Source: Photobacterium angustum (GTDB taxonomy: Bacteria > Pseudomonadota > Gammaproteobacteria > Enterobacterales > Vibrionaceae). Taken from it: 64,000 nucleotides of DNA. A model generated the notes under the pieces. That model did no database searches and was not told the DNA's origin. It was given only the letters and a program-made list of their open reading frames with translations. The stretch is from the NCBI RefSeq assembly GCF_002954615.1, contig NZ_MSCJ01000003.1, positions 1,488,001 through 1,552,000 on the forward strand, written 5' to 3'. Each line of letters starts with the position of its first letter. The first letter of the stretch is position 1. Of this stretch, positions 56,030 through 64,000 are shown in pieces. The translations under genes and the position numbers were made by a program.

Positions 56030-56536
56030 ATGATCATTCGAGTAGAAAAAGATTCAGACATTACTGTGATTGAAACGCTAACTTACAGTGCATTTAAAGA
56101 TCATCCTCATCATGAACCGGGCTCAGAACCAACCGAGCACTTAATCGTTAACCGCCTACGAGATGCTAACGCCTTAACACTGTCGTTAGTCGCAGAAGTA
56201 AACAATCAAGTTATTGGTCATATCGCTTTCTCCCCAGTACTAATCAATGGTGAAGCTACAAACTGGTACGGTTTAGCACCTGTATCAGTATTGCCAGAAC
56301 AACAAGGAAAAGGGATTGGTAAAGCGTTAATTAACGAAGGATTAGCCCAGTTAAAAGAACATGGTGCAGAGGGATTCGTACTATTAGGTGAGCCTGAATA
56401 TTATGGTCGATTTGGTTTTAAAGCCAAACCAGAATTAACCCTAACAGGTGTGCCAGCTGAATACTTCTTAGCCCTGCCTGTTAAAGATTCAATTCCGACA
56501 GGTGAAGTAAGCTATCACCCAGCATTTTTTGAATAA
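56030..56536 (+). CDS. GNAT family N-acetyltransferase (YhbS-like)
   Basis: A 168-residue acetyltransferase with the acetyl-CoA binding segment LAPVSVLPEQQGKGIGKALINEGL (Q/RxxGxG/A as QQGKGIG). YYGRFGFKA follows, the YhbS-type signature. It begins 2 bp after the MerR-methyltransferase stop, so the two are co-translated and probably act on related small substrates. The acceptor is unknown. Confidence 0.88.
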   Translation: MIIRVEKDSDITVIETLTYSAFKDHPHHEPGSEPTEHLIVNRLRDANALTLSLVAEVNNQVIGHIAFSPVLINGEATNWYGLAPVSVLPEQQGKGIGKALINEGLAQLKEHGAEGFVLLGEPEYYGRFGFKAKPELTLTGVPAEYFLALPVKDSIPTGEVSYHPAFFE

Positions 56537-56539
56537 TGC

Positions 56540-56960
56540 ATTTAAAAGCCGGCGTAGTGTCGGCTAATTATATATGGTTGAAAAATATCATTACTAATAA
56601 CCTTATTTTTTCAAGTTTATTAAAAACCCTTAGCAACCTCATCTTAAAACGAATTTCTACTTTTTAGCAATCCACCTTATCATCCAATTATGAATAATGA
56701 TAAATGCTATAAAAGTCGATTAATAAGAAAATAAATTCCAGAAAATGCGTTTCTTATTAATGAAACAGACAAAAATATAAAGCATAATTTTTGGTTATGG
56801 ATTATCTAAATTTGTGATTATATATCATTACAATAAAGATCAATAATGTACGCACAACTTAAAGAAAGATACTTTAAAATAGTCAGTTTCTTATCAAATT
56901 TTATATTTATTTGCTGATAATCGTCTCAAATCATCCAATATTTCTATCATGAATTTAAGT
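56540..56960 (+). repeat. Diverged direct repeat, copy A (left of the acyltransferase)
   Basis: This 420-bp AT-rich gap has no gene. It is homologous to 58313-58700. Shared landmarks are TTTAAAAGCCGGCGTA at the start, AATAACCTT..TTTTTTCAAG-like, GGTTATGGATTATCTAAA, TATATATCATtACAATA, and TTTATTTGCTGATaATC near the end. The first landmark forms a weak hairpin AGCCGgCgtagtGtCGGCT that may end the GNAT operon. Confidence 0.7.
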
Positions 56961-57013
56961 GGCTCACTCTTTTTATATCTTTATTAAAAATGCATATAAA
57001 AACAGGATACTCA

Positions 57014-58078
57014 ATGAATAATTCAATACAAGTTAAACGCTACGACTACCTAGATAATATCAAATGGGTGTTAGCGGTATTGGTGATATTGCACCATAGT
57101 GCAGGCGCAGCAGGACTCGATCAAATAGGATTTAATTTGCCCCATGTTAAAGAATCGATGCAATATCAATATGGGGTTTTAAGCATATTTCAGAGTTTCA
57201 ACCAGTCATTTTTTATGTCGCTGTTTTTCTTTATATCAGCCTACTTCGTGATCCCTTCTTTTGAGCGTAAAGGAACTAGGACGTTTATGTTGGATAAGCT
57301 CAAGCGGCTCGGTATCCCAACCTTAATGACCCTATTTATAATCACTCCAATTGTATCTCTTGAACTTGCCGCATCAAATCTTAAAGGCTTTTTCCTCAAC
57401 GGTAATATTTCCTTAGGAGTAACCTGGTTCTGCTGGACCTTGATTGTATTTAGCGGGGTATTTACATTGTGCCGTACTGGCAGTCAAAAGGTTTACGTTG
57501 ATAAGCCGTTTCCGGCACCATGGCAGATCTTGCTGTTTGCCGTGATAATGATTCCTGTCAATTTCTTTGGCTTGTATATGATGGAAGTTCTAGGTAGCGA
57601 TTTCTTAGGTTTTCACCTTCTAAAATATTTTCCGATGTATATCAGCATGTTTTACTTTGGCATCTTAGCATATAGGTATCAGTGGCTGGATAAGCTAGAG
57701 TTTAAACATGCTTTTTTCGGGATTCTTATGTGGATTGTCGCATTCGCATTCATCTCTCCGACAGCTTCCGGTTATGACCTGAATGGTGAAATGGTAATGC
57801 GTGGATTTACCGTTATTGGGATGTCGATGTTTCTGCTCTATAGCTTCAAAATGCTATTCAATACTAAGGGACAATGGAGTTCAATCTTAGCCCGCACCGC
57901 TTTTGCGGCTTATGTGGTGCAGATTATCCCAATGAAGTTAACCGTAGACTTTTATCAACCTCTTATGACCCAAACACCCTTAATCAACTTTGCGGTCATT
58001 GCCATCCCCTCTGTGATCGGTTCTTTTGCAATTGGCTATCTTATCTGCAAGACCCCCGTCCTAAAACGTATTTTCTGA
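57014..58078 (+). CDS. Acyltransferase family 3 membrane protein
   Basis: A 354-residue integral membrane protein with about ten helices. The start RYDYLDNIKWVLAVLVILHHSAGAAG carries the Asp/Asn-x-x-(R/K) and His motif of acyltransferase-3 (OafA/NodX/OpgC type) proteins. SLFFFISAYFVIPSFERKGTRTFMLDKLKRLGIPT is the second conserved block. Such proteins O-acylate polysaccharides or small molecules. AGGA is 6 bp before the chosen ATG. It is bracketed by two copies of the same intergenic sequence, so it may have been inserted between duplicated segments. Confidence 0.85.
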   Translation: MNNSIQVKRYDYLDNIKWVLAVLVILHHSAGAAGLDQIGFNLPHVKESMQYQYGVLSIFQSFNQSFFMSLFFFISAYFVIPSFERKGTRTFMLDKLKRLGIPTLMTLFIITPIVSLELAASNLKGFFLNGNISLGVTWFCWTLIVFSGVFTLCRTGSQKVYVDKPFPAPWQILLFAVIMIPVNFFGLYMMEVLGSDFLGFHLLKYFPMYISMFYFGILAYRYQWLDKLEFKHAFFGILMWIVAFAFISPTASGYDLNGEMVMRGFTVIGMSMFLLYSFKMLFNTKGQWSSILARTAFAAYVVQIIPMKLTVDFYQPLMTQTPLINFAVIAIPSVIGSFAIGYLICKTPVLKRIF

Positions 58079-58079
58079 T

Positions 58080-58126
58080 CTAGCTAAATATGTGACTCTG
58101 CATCTCGGTGATAGAGTCACAGCTAG
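58080..58126 (+). repeat. Hairpin after the acyltransferase gene
   Basis: TGTGACTCT (58091-58099) pairs with AGAGTCACA (58113-58121), extended outward by CTAGC/GCTAG with a small bulge. There is no T tract, so it is only a possible terminator. Confidence 0.5.
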
Positions 58127-58224
58127 TCGAGCTTATTGGATATAGCATTTGGACTGGTAGTAATAGCTACGCACCACTTATCACTACTAGTCTCGATGTG
58201 TCGTTTACTGTATACATAACTCAT

Positions 58225-58316
58225 TCTGGTAGACTCAGCGGAATCTCCAGCGAATAGAGGTTGCATATTTCTAGTAACCAAACTCTCCAGATATGACCAA
58301 TAGAGAACAATACATT
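58225..58316 (+). pseudogene. Relic of a MerR-methyltransferase gene
   Basis: The stretch ending TCTCCAGATATGACCAATAGAGAACAATAC corresponds to 55735-55802 inside the intact MerR-methyltransferase (encoding DNPSQEAVDFWQQNYPDMTTSEQ). The relic reads Y-F-stop-stop-P-N-S-P-D-M-T-N-R-E-Q in the same frame, where W and Q codons have become TAG and TAA. The flank homologous to the sequence after the GNAT gene follows at once, so the rest of the methyltransferase and the GNAT gene were deleted from this copy. Confidence 0.65.
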
Positions 58317-58700
58317 TAAAAGCCGGCGTAATACCAGCTATTTATGTATATACTCTCCACCATAAGAAAACGTCTTTATTATTTAATACTTCTGTAAAAA
58401 TATACTTGGTAAAAAACATCACCAATAACCTTTGTTTTTTAAGCTTATTAAATATTTTCACGACCTAATTTAAAAAACCACTAATTAATTTTCTTATCAA
58501 TAATAATTAGCAATATAAAACATAATATTTCGTTATGGGTTATATAAATGCTTGTTTATATATCATGACAATAGATAATAATAAAATACAGCCAACCTAA
58601 AAACGATAACCAAATTAAATCAGTCACTTAAAATTGATTTATTAACATTTATTTGCTGATTATCTTTCAAATATATCTATTTACATGACATTTTCCCACA
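58313..58700 (+). repeat. Diverged direct repeat, copy B (right of the acyltransferase)
   Basis: Homologous to 56540-56960 over almost its full length, for example CGTTATGGGTTATATAAAT and TATATATCATGACAATA, then TTTATTTGCTGATTATC. It ends just before the lipoprotein gene, where copy A ends just before the acyltransferase. No gene is seen within it. Confidence 0.7.
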
Positions 58701-58719
58701 TTTTTAAAAAGGTTTTTAT

Positions 58720-59454
58720 ATGAAAAAGTTATGCCTATTCGTACTCATTTCAACAATATTAGTGGGTTGTGGCGGTGGCGGCGGTAATGACGATAATAAT
58801 AGCGGTGGTGGCGGTGGTGGCGGTGGTACAGACAAAGCTACTCCACTTGATCTTGGTAATTTAACATCTGATGTTAAAAAGCAATACGCACAAGTTAATT
58901 ATGATACTTTTTTAGTTATTACTGAAAGCGCTCTAAATTGTGCAAAAGATCTTAACATTGGCGAAACCGATAATGCTTGTGCAGTTATCGATAGTGGCAA
59001 TCATAATGAAGGGTTGAGTATTGAAGAGATATCAGGGACTTTATCTGTTCAAAAGCAAGCTGATAAGATTCAGATAAGCACTGTTAAAGACATACAATTT
59101 CATGCACCTTTAATTAATCAAAACACAAATACTTTTAAGCTCAATCAAAATAATATTGCTAACACACAAAAAGAAACAAATTTTATTAAAATACCAGAGG
59201 CAACAGATCAAGAAGCCAATATTCAAGAAGTCGAATCCGACCAAGTGTATTTAGGTGGTACTTTTACCTTCTCAAATGATAATGGTATCAAAACCGTTGA
59301 CGCTTTTGCTCATGAATTCTATGGTTTAATTTATAGTCATAATACCAACACAGATGAAAGTCATTTTGTCAGTAGCATAAGTCGATTAGTGGGTAAAAAT
59401 AATGCTATGGTCGACTGGAGTACAGATGAAAACGGTGCAATAAGACCAATCTAA
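58720..59454 (+). CDS. Lipoprotein with glycine-rich N-terminal spacer
   Basis: A 244-residue predicted lipoprotein: signal MKKLCLFVLISTILVGC with lipobox LVGC, then two glycine runs (GGGGG and GGGGGGGG) separated by acidic and Asn residues. This flexible spacer is common in surface lipoproteins of marine gamma-proteobacteria. The rest is an unfamiliar domain of about 200 residues with two cysteines (LNCAKD, NACAVI). AAAAGG stands before the ATG. No family recognised. Confidence 0.7.
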   Translation: MKKLCLFVLISTILVGCGGGGGNDDNNSGGGGGGGGTDKATPLDLGNLTSDVKKQYAQVNYDTFLVITESALNCAKDLNIGETDNACAVIDSGNHNEGLSIEEISGTLSVQKQADKIQISTVKDIQFHAPLINQNTNTFKLNQNNIANTQKETNFIKIPEATDQEANIQEVESDQVYLGGTFTFSNDNGIKTVDAFAHEFYGLIYSHNTNTDESHFVSSISRLVGKNNAMVDWSTDENGAIRPI

Positions 59455-59473
59455 TTTCATTAACTCAAAAATT

Positions 59474-59507
59474 AAGCCAAACTTAAAAAGTTAAGTTTGG
59501 CTTTTAT
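59474..59507 (+). terminator. Terminator after the lipoprotein gene
   Basis: A perfect 13-bp stem AAGCCAAACTTAA / TTAAGTTTGGCTT with TTATTT following. Confidence 0.88.
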
Positions 59508-59556
59508 TTAAAACTGGTTAGCGTTCTTAAATATCTAAAGCCTATTGAAGCGGTAT

Positions 59557-60603
59557 TTAGACTGCATCTCTAAGTTGAATTTTCTTACCTAAACGGCTGC
59601 TTTCCAACGCCAACTCGATTAATTTAATGTTTAACAATGCGTCTTCTGCTTTAACAGGACATGTCGCACCTTGGCGAATGGCTTTAGCCACTTGGTAATA
59701 ATATTCCTGATAACATCCTTTCACTGTTGGTACAGGCGAACAGTTTTTCTCATCATAAAAGTGACCATACTGAGAGGGTAATTCTGCCGACCAATCTTCA
59801 TTTACAGGCTTAATACCAGAAACTAAGTATTGCTCTTGCGGATCAATACCCAGCTTTTCATAACAGCCACCAGTACCTTTAATAGTAAAACGCCTATTTT
59901 CGCCAGCACTTATCATGTCGCCATGAAGCACAACAAGGTGAGTTGAGTAATGTAAAAGTAAGTGGAAGTAATCAACATTATTAGAGCCTTTTCGCGTGAC
60001 TCTACAATCGGCAGTGATCGCGTCTGGTAATCCAAACAAGGTGATCGATTGATCCAGCAAATGCGAGCCTAAATCAAACAATATACCGCCCCCATCTGCG
60101 GCTTGCTCTTTCCAACGTTCGCGAACCACAGGGCGAAAGCGATCGAAGTGAGATTCAAAATGTTTTAACTCTCCAAAACGTTTTTCATCGATCATTTTTT
60201 TCACGGTAAGAAAATCACCATCCCAACGTCGATTGTGGTAAATACTCAGCATTAGTCCCTTTTCTTTTGCTAATGCGATCAGTACTTCCCCATCTTCAAC
60301 CTTGGTGACAAATGGCTTTTCAATAATGACGTGTTTACCATTCTCTAAGGCTGCTTTAGCTAACTGAAAGTGGACATCATTTGGCGCGGTAATGATCACT
60401 AATTCAGCATCGGAAGAAGTTATCAGCGCTTCTGCACTATCAAAATGTTGAATTAATGGCCAATCTTCTTGAAGTTGTTGTTGCTTACTTGTGCTTATCG
60501 CCGTTAGCTCAAACTCTTTTAGGCTTGTAATAAATGGAATATGAAAGGTTTGAGCGGAAAAACCATAACCAATAACCGCTGTTTTGATCGCTGAGCACGC
60601 CAT
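59557..60603 (-). CDS. Gfo/Idh/MocA family oxidoreductase
   Basis: A 348-residue NAD(P)-dependent sugar or cyclitol dehydrogenase family member. The Rossmann start AVIGYGFSAQTFHIPFI has the GxGxxAxxxH pattern seen in YdgJ/YhhX. The catalytic lysine block is EKPFVTKVEDGE. YHNRRWDGDFLTVKKMI and FDLGSHLLDQSI lie in the C-terminal domain. The start was set at the ATG with GGAG 8 bp before. It stands alone. The substrate is unknown. Confidence 0.88.
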   Translation of the reverse strand: MACSAIKTAVIGYGFSAQTFHIPFITSLKEFELTAISTSKQQQLQEDWPLIQHFDSAEALITSSDAELVIITAPNDVHFQLAKAALENGKHVIIEKPFVTKVEDGEVLIALAKEKGLMLSIYHNRRWDGDFLTVKKMIDEKRFGELKHFESHFDRFRPVVRERWKEQAADGGGILFDLGSHLLDQSITLFGLPDAITADCRVTRKGSNNVDYFHLLLHYSTHLVVLHGDMISAGENRRFTIKGTGGCYEKLGIDPQEQYLVSGIKPVNEDWSAELPSQYGHFYDEKNCSPVPTVKGCYQEYYYQVAKAIRQGATCPVKAEDALLNIKLIELALESSRLGKKIQLRDAV

Positions 60604-60821
60604 GTTCATTTCTCCATACCGAATAATTGGCAATTGAATAATATCGTTTCATTTATACAAACACTGACAAACTCAAATACCAGCCAGTCATCTATCTGTG
60701 TGAGAAACTTATCATTATGGGGCAATGTAGGAAATGCAACTTACACATTTTTTGTCGTTTTAAGTGGTGAAAACAGGAAAATATAGAGCTGTATTTCACT
60801 TTAATAGTCAAATATTGCTAT

Positions 60822-61769
60822 TTAGCGCATCTGAATAACTGTACCGTTGTCAGTAAGACCATTAGTGAAAAAAACGTCACCTTGATTTGATATTAATACC
60901 GCCTCAATGCCTGCCTGACGATTAAGATAAGCAAGCGCATCATCAATGGATGATAAAAAGCCAGCAGTGCTCCATATTTCACCGTCCACAGAAAGCTTTG
61001 AAATAATCGTCACACTCGCGATATTGGTTGAGATAGGCTTACCCGTTTGCCCATCAAGAAGGTGATGGTATCGCTGCCCGTTGTATTCAAAATAACGTTC
61101 ATTAATACCAGACGTTACCATTGAATAACCTCTTAAAGGCACAACTCGACAGATATCGCCACGCGAAGATGCCAGCGGGTTTTGAATACCGACATTCCAT
61201 GTTTGTGAAGCATTCTCAGGCGAGTAACCAATGGTCAGCACATTACCACCAAGGTTAATAAAGCCATGCTCGACCCCGTTAGCCGTAAGAAAATCTTTGA
61301 TCCGATCAGCAAAATATCCTTTAGCAATAGCACCTAAATCTATCTGCATACCCGTTTGAGAAAGGTATACCGACTGATAGTCATCATCTAGGATAATGTT
61401 TGACGGATCGACAAGCTGTAATTTTTCCGCAAACTCCGCATCTGTGGGTAACTTGGCATCTTTAAAACCGATATGCCATGTTTTAACTAGTGGCCCAATC
61501 GCCACATTAAACGGATTTTGAGGATCGATACTGATCGCTTTTGATTTCTTAATCAGCGCATAAAGATCCGGCTTTACACGGACAGCTCGAATGCCTGCGT
61601 AATTATTGACGCGCATCAATTCAGATTGCGCCTGATTAACCGTAAAACGTTGAGTAAATTCTTGAAGTTGCAGATAACATTCTTTGATCAACGCTTCACC
61701 ACGTTCATGATGAACTACAAGATCAATAAAGGTTCCCATCATAGGAAAACGTGTTTTATAACTTGCCAT
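60822..61769 (-). CDS. apbE: FAD:protein FMN transferase ApbE
   Basis: ApbE attaches FMN covalently through a phosphoester to a threonine in target FMN-binding domains. The 315-residue protein has PMMGTFIDLV at the start, DLGAIAKGYFADRI (FAD and Mg binding) and GFINLGGNVLTIG, all typical. It has no lipoprotein signal, so it probably works in the cytoplasm, unlike periplasmic ApbE. The neighbour upstream is a reductase with an FMN-binding domain holding the SGAT acceptor site, so that protein is its likely target. Confidence 0.92.
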   Translation of the reverse strand: MASYKTRFPMMGTFIDLVVHHERGEALIKECYLQLQEFTQRFTVNQAQSELMRVNNYAGIRAVRVKPDLYALIKKSKAISIDPQNPFNVAIGPLVKTWHIGFKDAKLPTDAEFAEKLQLVDPSNIILDDDYQSVYLSQTGMQIDLGAIAKGYFADRIKDFLTANGVEHGFINLGGNVLTIGYSPENASQTWNVGIQNPLASSRGDICRVVPLRGYSMVTSGINERYFEYNGQRYHHLLDGQTGKPISTNIASVTIISKLSVDGEIWSTAGFLSSIDDALAYLNRQAGIEAVLISNQGDVFFTNGLTDNGTVIQMR

Positions 61770-61821
61770 TAAGTCTGTTCTCGTTAAATAGTAAAAAGGG
61801 AAGCACATGGCTTCCCTTTAT

Positions 61822-61851
61822 ACCCAAGTAACTTCAAGATGCTTGGGTATA
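61822..61851. repeat. Palindromic element ATACCCAAG/CTTGGGTAT
   Basis: ATACCCAAG, 12 nt, CTTGGGTAT: a perfect 9-bp stem in the 89-bp gap between the reductase and apbE. It resembles a short palindrome I recall as common between Vibrionaceae genes. It may act as a processing site or a partial terminator between the two genes. Confidence 0.45.
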
Positions 61852-61858
61852 TATCTAA

Positions 61859-64000
61859 TTAAATGCGGTTAGATACGCTATCACCCGCTATGCGACCATA
61901 AGTGAAGATATCAATCAACGCATTACCACCTAAACGGTTACCAGCATGAATACCACCTGTCACCTCACCGGCTGCATATAGCCCAGAGATTGGTGTCCCC
62001 GTTTTATCCAATACACACGCTTTAGTATTGATCTTCAAACCACCCATCGTATGGTGAACCGATGGCTTACGTGGCGTTGCATAGAACGGTGCTTTTTCCA
62101 CTTTTAAGCCAAGTGCGCCTTTGTGGAATTCAGGATCACGCCCTTCATCAACGTAACTGTTATAACGGCGAATCGTTTCTGTTAACGCTTCAGTCGGTAC
62201 ATTAATTTTTTGAGCTAATTCTTCAATTGAATCCGCTTTAATAATAATACCTTCTTCGATCTCACGCTCAATGGTTTCATCTGTGGTGTTAGCTGCCGTT
62301 TTACGAATAGCTTCATCAGCAATCATATAAACCACACCGCCATTGTCGAAGAATGAGCGAGAAAGCACGTCTCGACTTTCACATTCATCGACAAAACGCT
62401 TGCCTTGATTATTAACAAAGACAAAGTTTTCAGGTGGAACAATAAGACCCGTTAATAACGCACCAGATTTAGGATCACCAATCGGCATTAACTGAACATA
62501 TTCCATGCCCACTAAATCAGCACCGACTTTTTCACCGATTTCAATACCATCACCAATAAGTGCAGGTGAGTTGGTTGTTTTAATATCGTCGGCAATCTCG
62601 TTCCAGTAGTTGTTGTATTTTTGCAGCATTTTGGTGTTAGCACCAAAACCACCAGACGCCAGTACAACACCACAATGAGTGGTCAACACATATTTTGTAC
62701 CGTCTGAATGCGTTGCTTTAATACCAACCACTTTTCCATCATCAACAATCAATTCTTCAGCTCGCGCATCCGTAATGATATGTCCACCTTGGGCAATTAC
62801 TTGCTTTTGCAGTTTTTCGACAAACTCAACACCTTTAGGACGACTAGGTTTGTGTGCTCGGCGCCATAGCGCACCAACAGCGATATCCACCATGCCACGG
62901 TTAAAGTCGATGCCTTTTTCAGTTAACCAATCAATCGATTCCATTGCACGACTTGTTAACGTCTGTACTAAATCGTATTGACCATGAATTGGTTCGCCAT
63001 CAAGGTTAGTACGTTTACCACCTAGGTATGTCTGAATTAGGTGCAGTTCAACGGAATCAAACAGGTAATTTTTGCCACTTTCAGTATCAAGGAAATAGTT
63101 GGCTAATTGATCCTTCAGAGTGCGGAAATCTGCAAGATATTCTTCTGCAATGTCTGACTCAGGTGTATCAGCAATTGCTTTAAGGTAATCTACTTCACCA
63201 GCAATCGCAGGGAAATCTTTGACCCACTTAGGCTCTGCTGCATTCACCCAACCGCCTGTACGTACAGTGTTACCACCAACAGCAGGGAATTTTTCTAGCA
63301 AAATAACAGACTTGCCATTATCTAAAGCAGTAAGCGCTGCACTTAAACCTGCACCACCACCACCGACAACAACAACATCGACAGCTTTTTCGATAACTTC
63401 CGTAGACCATTCAACCGCTTCACGTGCTTTACAACGAAGCGCTTCCGAGTTACCACCCGCTAAATCAACAGCATCAGATACACCGTCAATAACCGCTTGG
63501 CTACTCACTGTCGCACCAGAAATCACATCAATATTTAGCGTTTGGCCTTCCATAATTTGTTGTGGAATACGTTCAAACGCAGGGTTAGCAATACCGTCTG
63601 ACTCTTTTGATGAATCAACGATAATATCTAGGATCTTGTCTTCAGAGAACGTCACCGTTACAGGTAATTTGCCATTATGACCGTAGCCATAAGCGGTGTA
63701 CTCACCAGGCTCAAAGGTGATCTCAACGTTTTGTAATTCTTTAATACGCTGGTGCTTTAATGCCTCTGCTTTACTATCAACAATCATGTAGTCCATGATT
63801 TCCCAAAGTGGTGTTGGGATCTTCAGTTGATGTTGTTGCTCAATATCAGCGAACTCGGCACATTCTTCACCATTGATCGCTTTAGTCGCCCATGTTGGCT
63901 CAACAAGGAAACCTTTACCCACACTCACCATGTCGTAGCCTTGCGCTAATGCTTGATCAGCATCAGATCGCTGAGCAATACCACCAACACCTATTACAGG
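61859..64000 (-). CDS. NADH-dependent fumarate/acrylate-type reductase, 5' part cut off by the window
   Basis: The visible 713 codons are the C-terminal part of a multidomain cytoplasmic flavoenzyme. The frame is open to the right edge, where PVIGVGGIAQRSDADQALAQGYD and MVSVGKGFLVEP are the end of an Old Yellow Enzyme-type NADH/FMN barrel. Next is an FMN-binding domain with the ApbE acceptor motif DVISGATVSS. Then comes a FAD-binding fumarate reductase domain (VVVVGGGGAGLSAALTA) with SVHHTMGGLKI and GEVTGGIHAGNRLGGNAL. This order matches the soluble NADH:fumarate or NADH:acrylate reductases of Klebsiella and Vibrio. It would re-oxidise NADH under anoxia. Which acceptor is used cannot be fixed from sequence. 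Confidence 0.9.
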   Translation of the reverse strand, partial: PVIGVGGIAQRSDADQALAQGYDMVSVGKGFLVEPTWATKAINGEECAEFADIEQQHQLKIPTPLWEIMDYMIVDSKAEALKHQRIKELQNVEITFEPGEYTAYGYGHNGKLPVTVTFSEDKILDIIVDSSKESDGIANPAFERIPQQIMEGQTLNIDVISGATVSSQAVIDGVSDAVDLAGGNSEALRCKAREAVEWSTEVIEKAVDVVVVGGGGAGLSAALTALDNGKSVILLEKFPAVGGNTVRTGGWVNAAEPKWVKDFPAIAGEVDYLKAIADTPESDIAEEYLADFRTLKDQLANYFLDTESGKNYLFDSVELHLIQTYLGGKRTNLDGEPIHGQYDLVQTLTSRAMESIDWLTEKGIDFNRGMVDIAVGALWRRAHKPSRPKGVEFVEKLQKQVIAQGGHIITDARAEELIVDDGKVVGIKATHSDGTKYVLTTHCGVVLASGGFGANTKMLQKYNNYWNEIADDIKTTNSPALIGDGIEIGEKVGADLVGMEYVQLMPIGDPKSGALLTGLIVPPENFVFVNNQGKRFVDECESRDVLSRSFFDNGGVVYMIADEAIRKTAANTTDETIEREIEEGIIIKADSIEELAQKINVPTEALTETIRRYNSYVDEGRDPEFHKGALGLKVEKAPFYATPRKPSVHHTMGGLKINTKACVLDKTGTPISGLYAAGEVTGGIHAGNRLGGNALIDIFTYGRIAGDSVSNRI

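Noticed and set aside
1..64000. CRISPR array, prophage, integron or insertion sequence
   Set aside because: No regularly spaced repeats, no integrase or transposase frames and no phage structural genes were seen. The only duplicated stretches are the diverged flanks at 56.5/58.3 kb and two gene relics.

Overview
This window looks like a chromosomal segment from a marine gamma-proteobacterium of the Vibrionaceae, most probably a Photobacterium or close relative. The reasons are the AT-rich composition, Vibrio-type neighbours (CheV, CBM5/12-bearing chitinase, YjjG, BrnQ, single-domain TolA-like proteins), and a complete Hyc-type formate hydrogenlyase of enterobacterial/Photobacterium style. No rRNA, tRNA, CRISPR array or intact insertion sequence was seen.

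Layout. 1-0.8 kb: flgA, the visible end of a flagellar cluster. 1-3.6 kb: an arsenic operon arsR-arsH-acr3-arsC on the minus strand. 3.7-11 kb: small membrane and lipoproteins, a short trimeric autotransporter adhesin, and a two-gene RND efflux system. 11-15.4 kb: a small heat-shock island of ibpA (with a ROSE-type RNA thermometer), dnaK, and a DnaJ-like protein that lacks the zinc-finger region. A densely structured intergenic segment of unknown identity follows at 15.4-15.7 kb. 15.7-27.5 kb: a PBP5-type carboxypeptidase, TatD, an SH3 protein, a PAS-GGDEF cyclase, a GH18 chitinase with an unusual active-site residue, CheV, a GlsB-type protein and YjjG. 27.6-31 kb: two brnQ paralogues, each preceded by its own leader peptide. 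One leader is rich in Val codons and the other in Ile codons, and both are followed by mutually exclusive hairpins. 31-34.6 kb: small proteins, an alpha/beta hydrolase plus a decayed relic of a paralogue, and an erythromycin-esterase-like lipoprotein.

34.8-53.3 kb is one functional block for fermentative H2 production from formate. It has three minus-strand units. The first is fhlA-like regulator - fdhD - hupE - hypF - hypA - hypB. The second is hydN - fdhF, where fdhF is a selenoprotein with an in-frame UGA and a SECIS hairpin. The third is hycBCDEFGHI. A perfect FNR box precedes the regulator, and sigma-54 type -24/-12 promoters with upstream TCGACA/TGTCGA motifs precede hydN and hycB. The implied circuit is low oxygen, then FNR, then the FhlA-like activator, then sigma-54 transcription of formate dehydrogenase H and hydrogenase 3. 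hypC, hypD and hypE are not in the block and must lie elsewhere.

53.5-64 kb: a DUF1275 membrane protein, a TolA-like secreted domain, a MerR-methyltransferase fusion with its own 19-bp-spacer promoter and a GNAT partner, then an acyltransferase flanked by two diverged copies of the same roughly 400-bp intergenic sequence plus a relic of the methyltransferase gene. The right edge holds a Gfo/Idh/MocA oxidoreductase, ApbE flavin transferase, and the 3' part of a large cytoplasmic NADH-dependent fumarate/acrylate-type reductase whose FMN-binding domain is the likely ApbE substrate.
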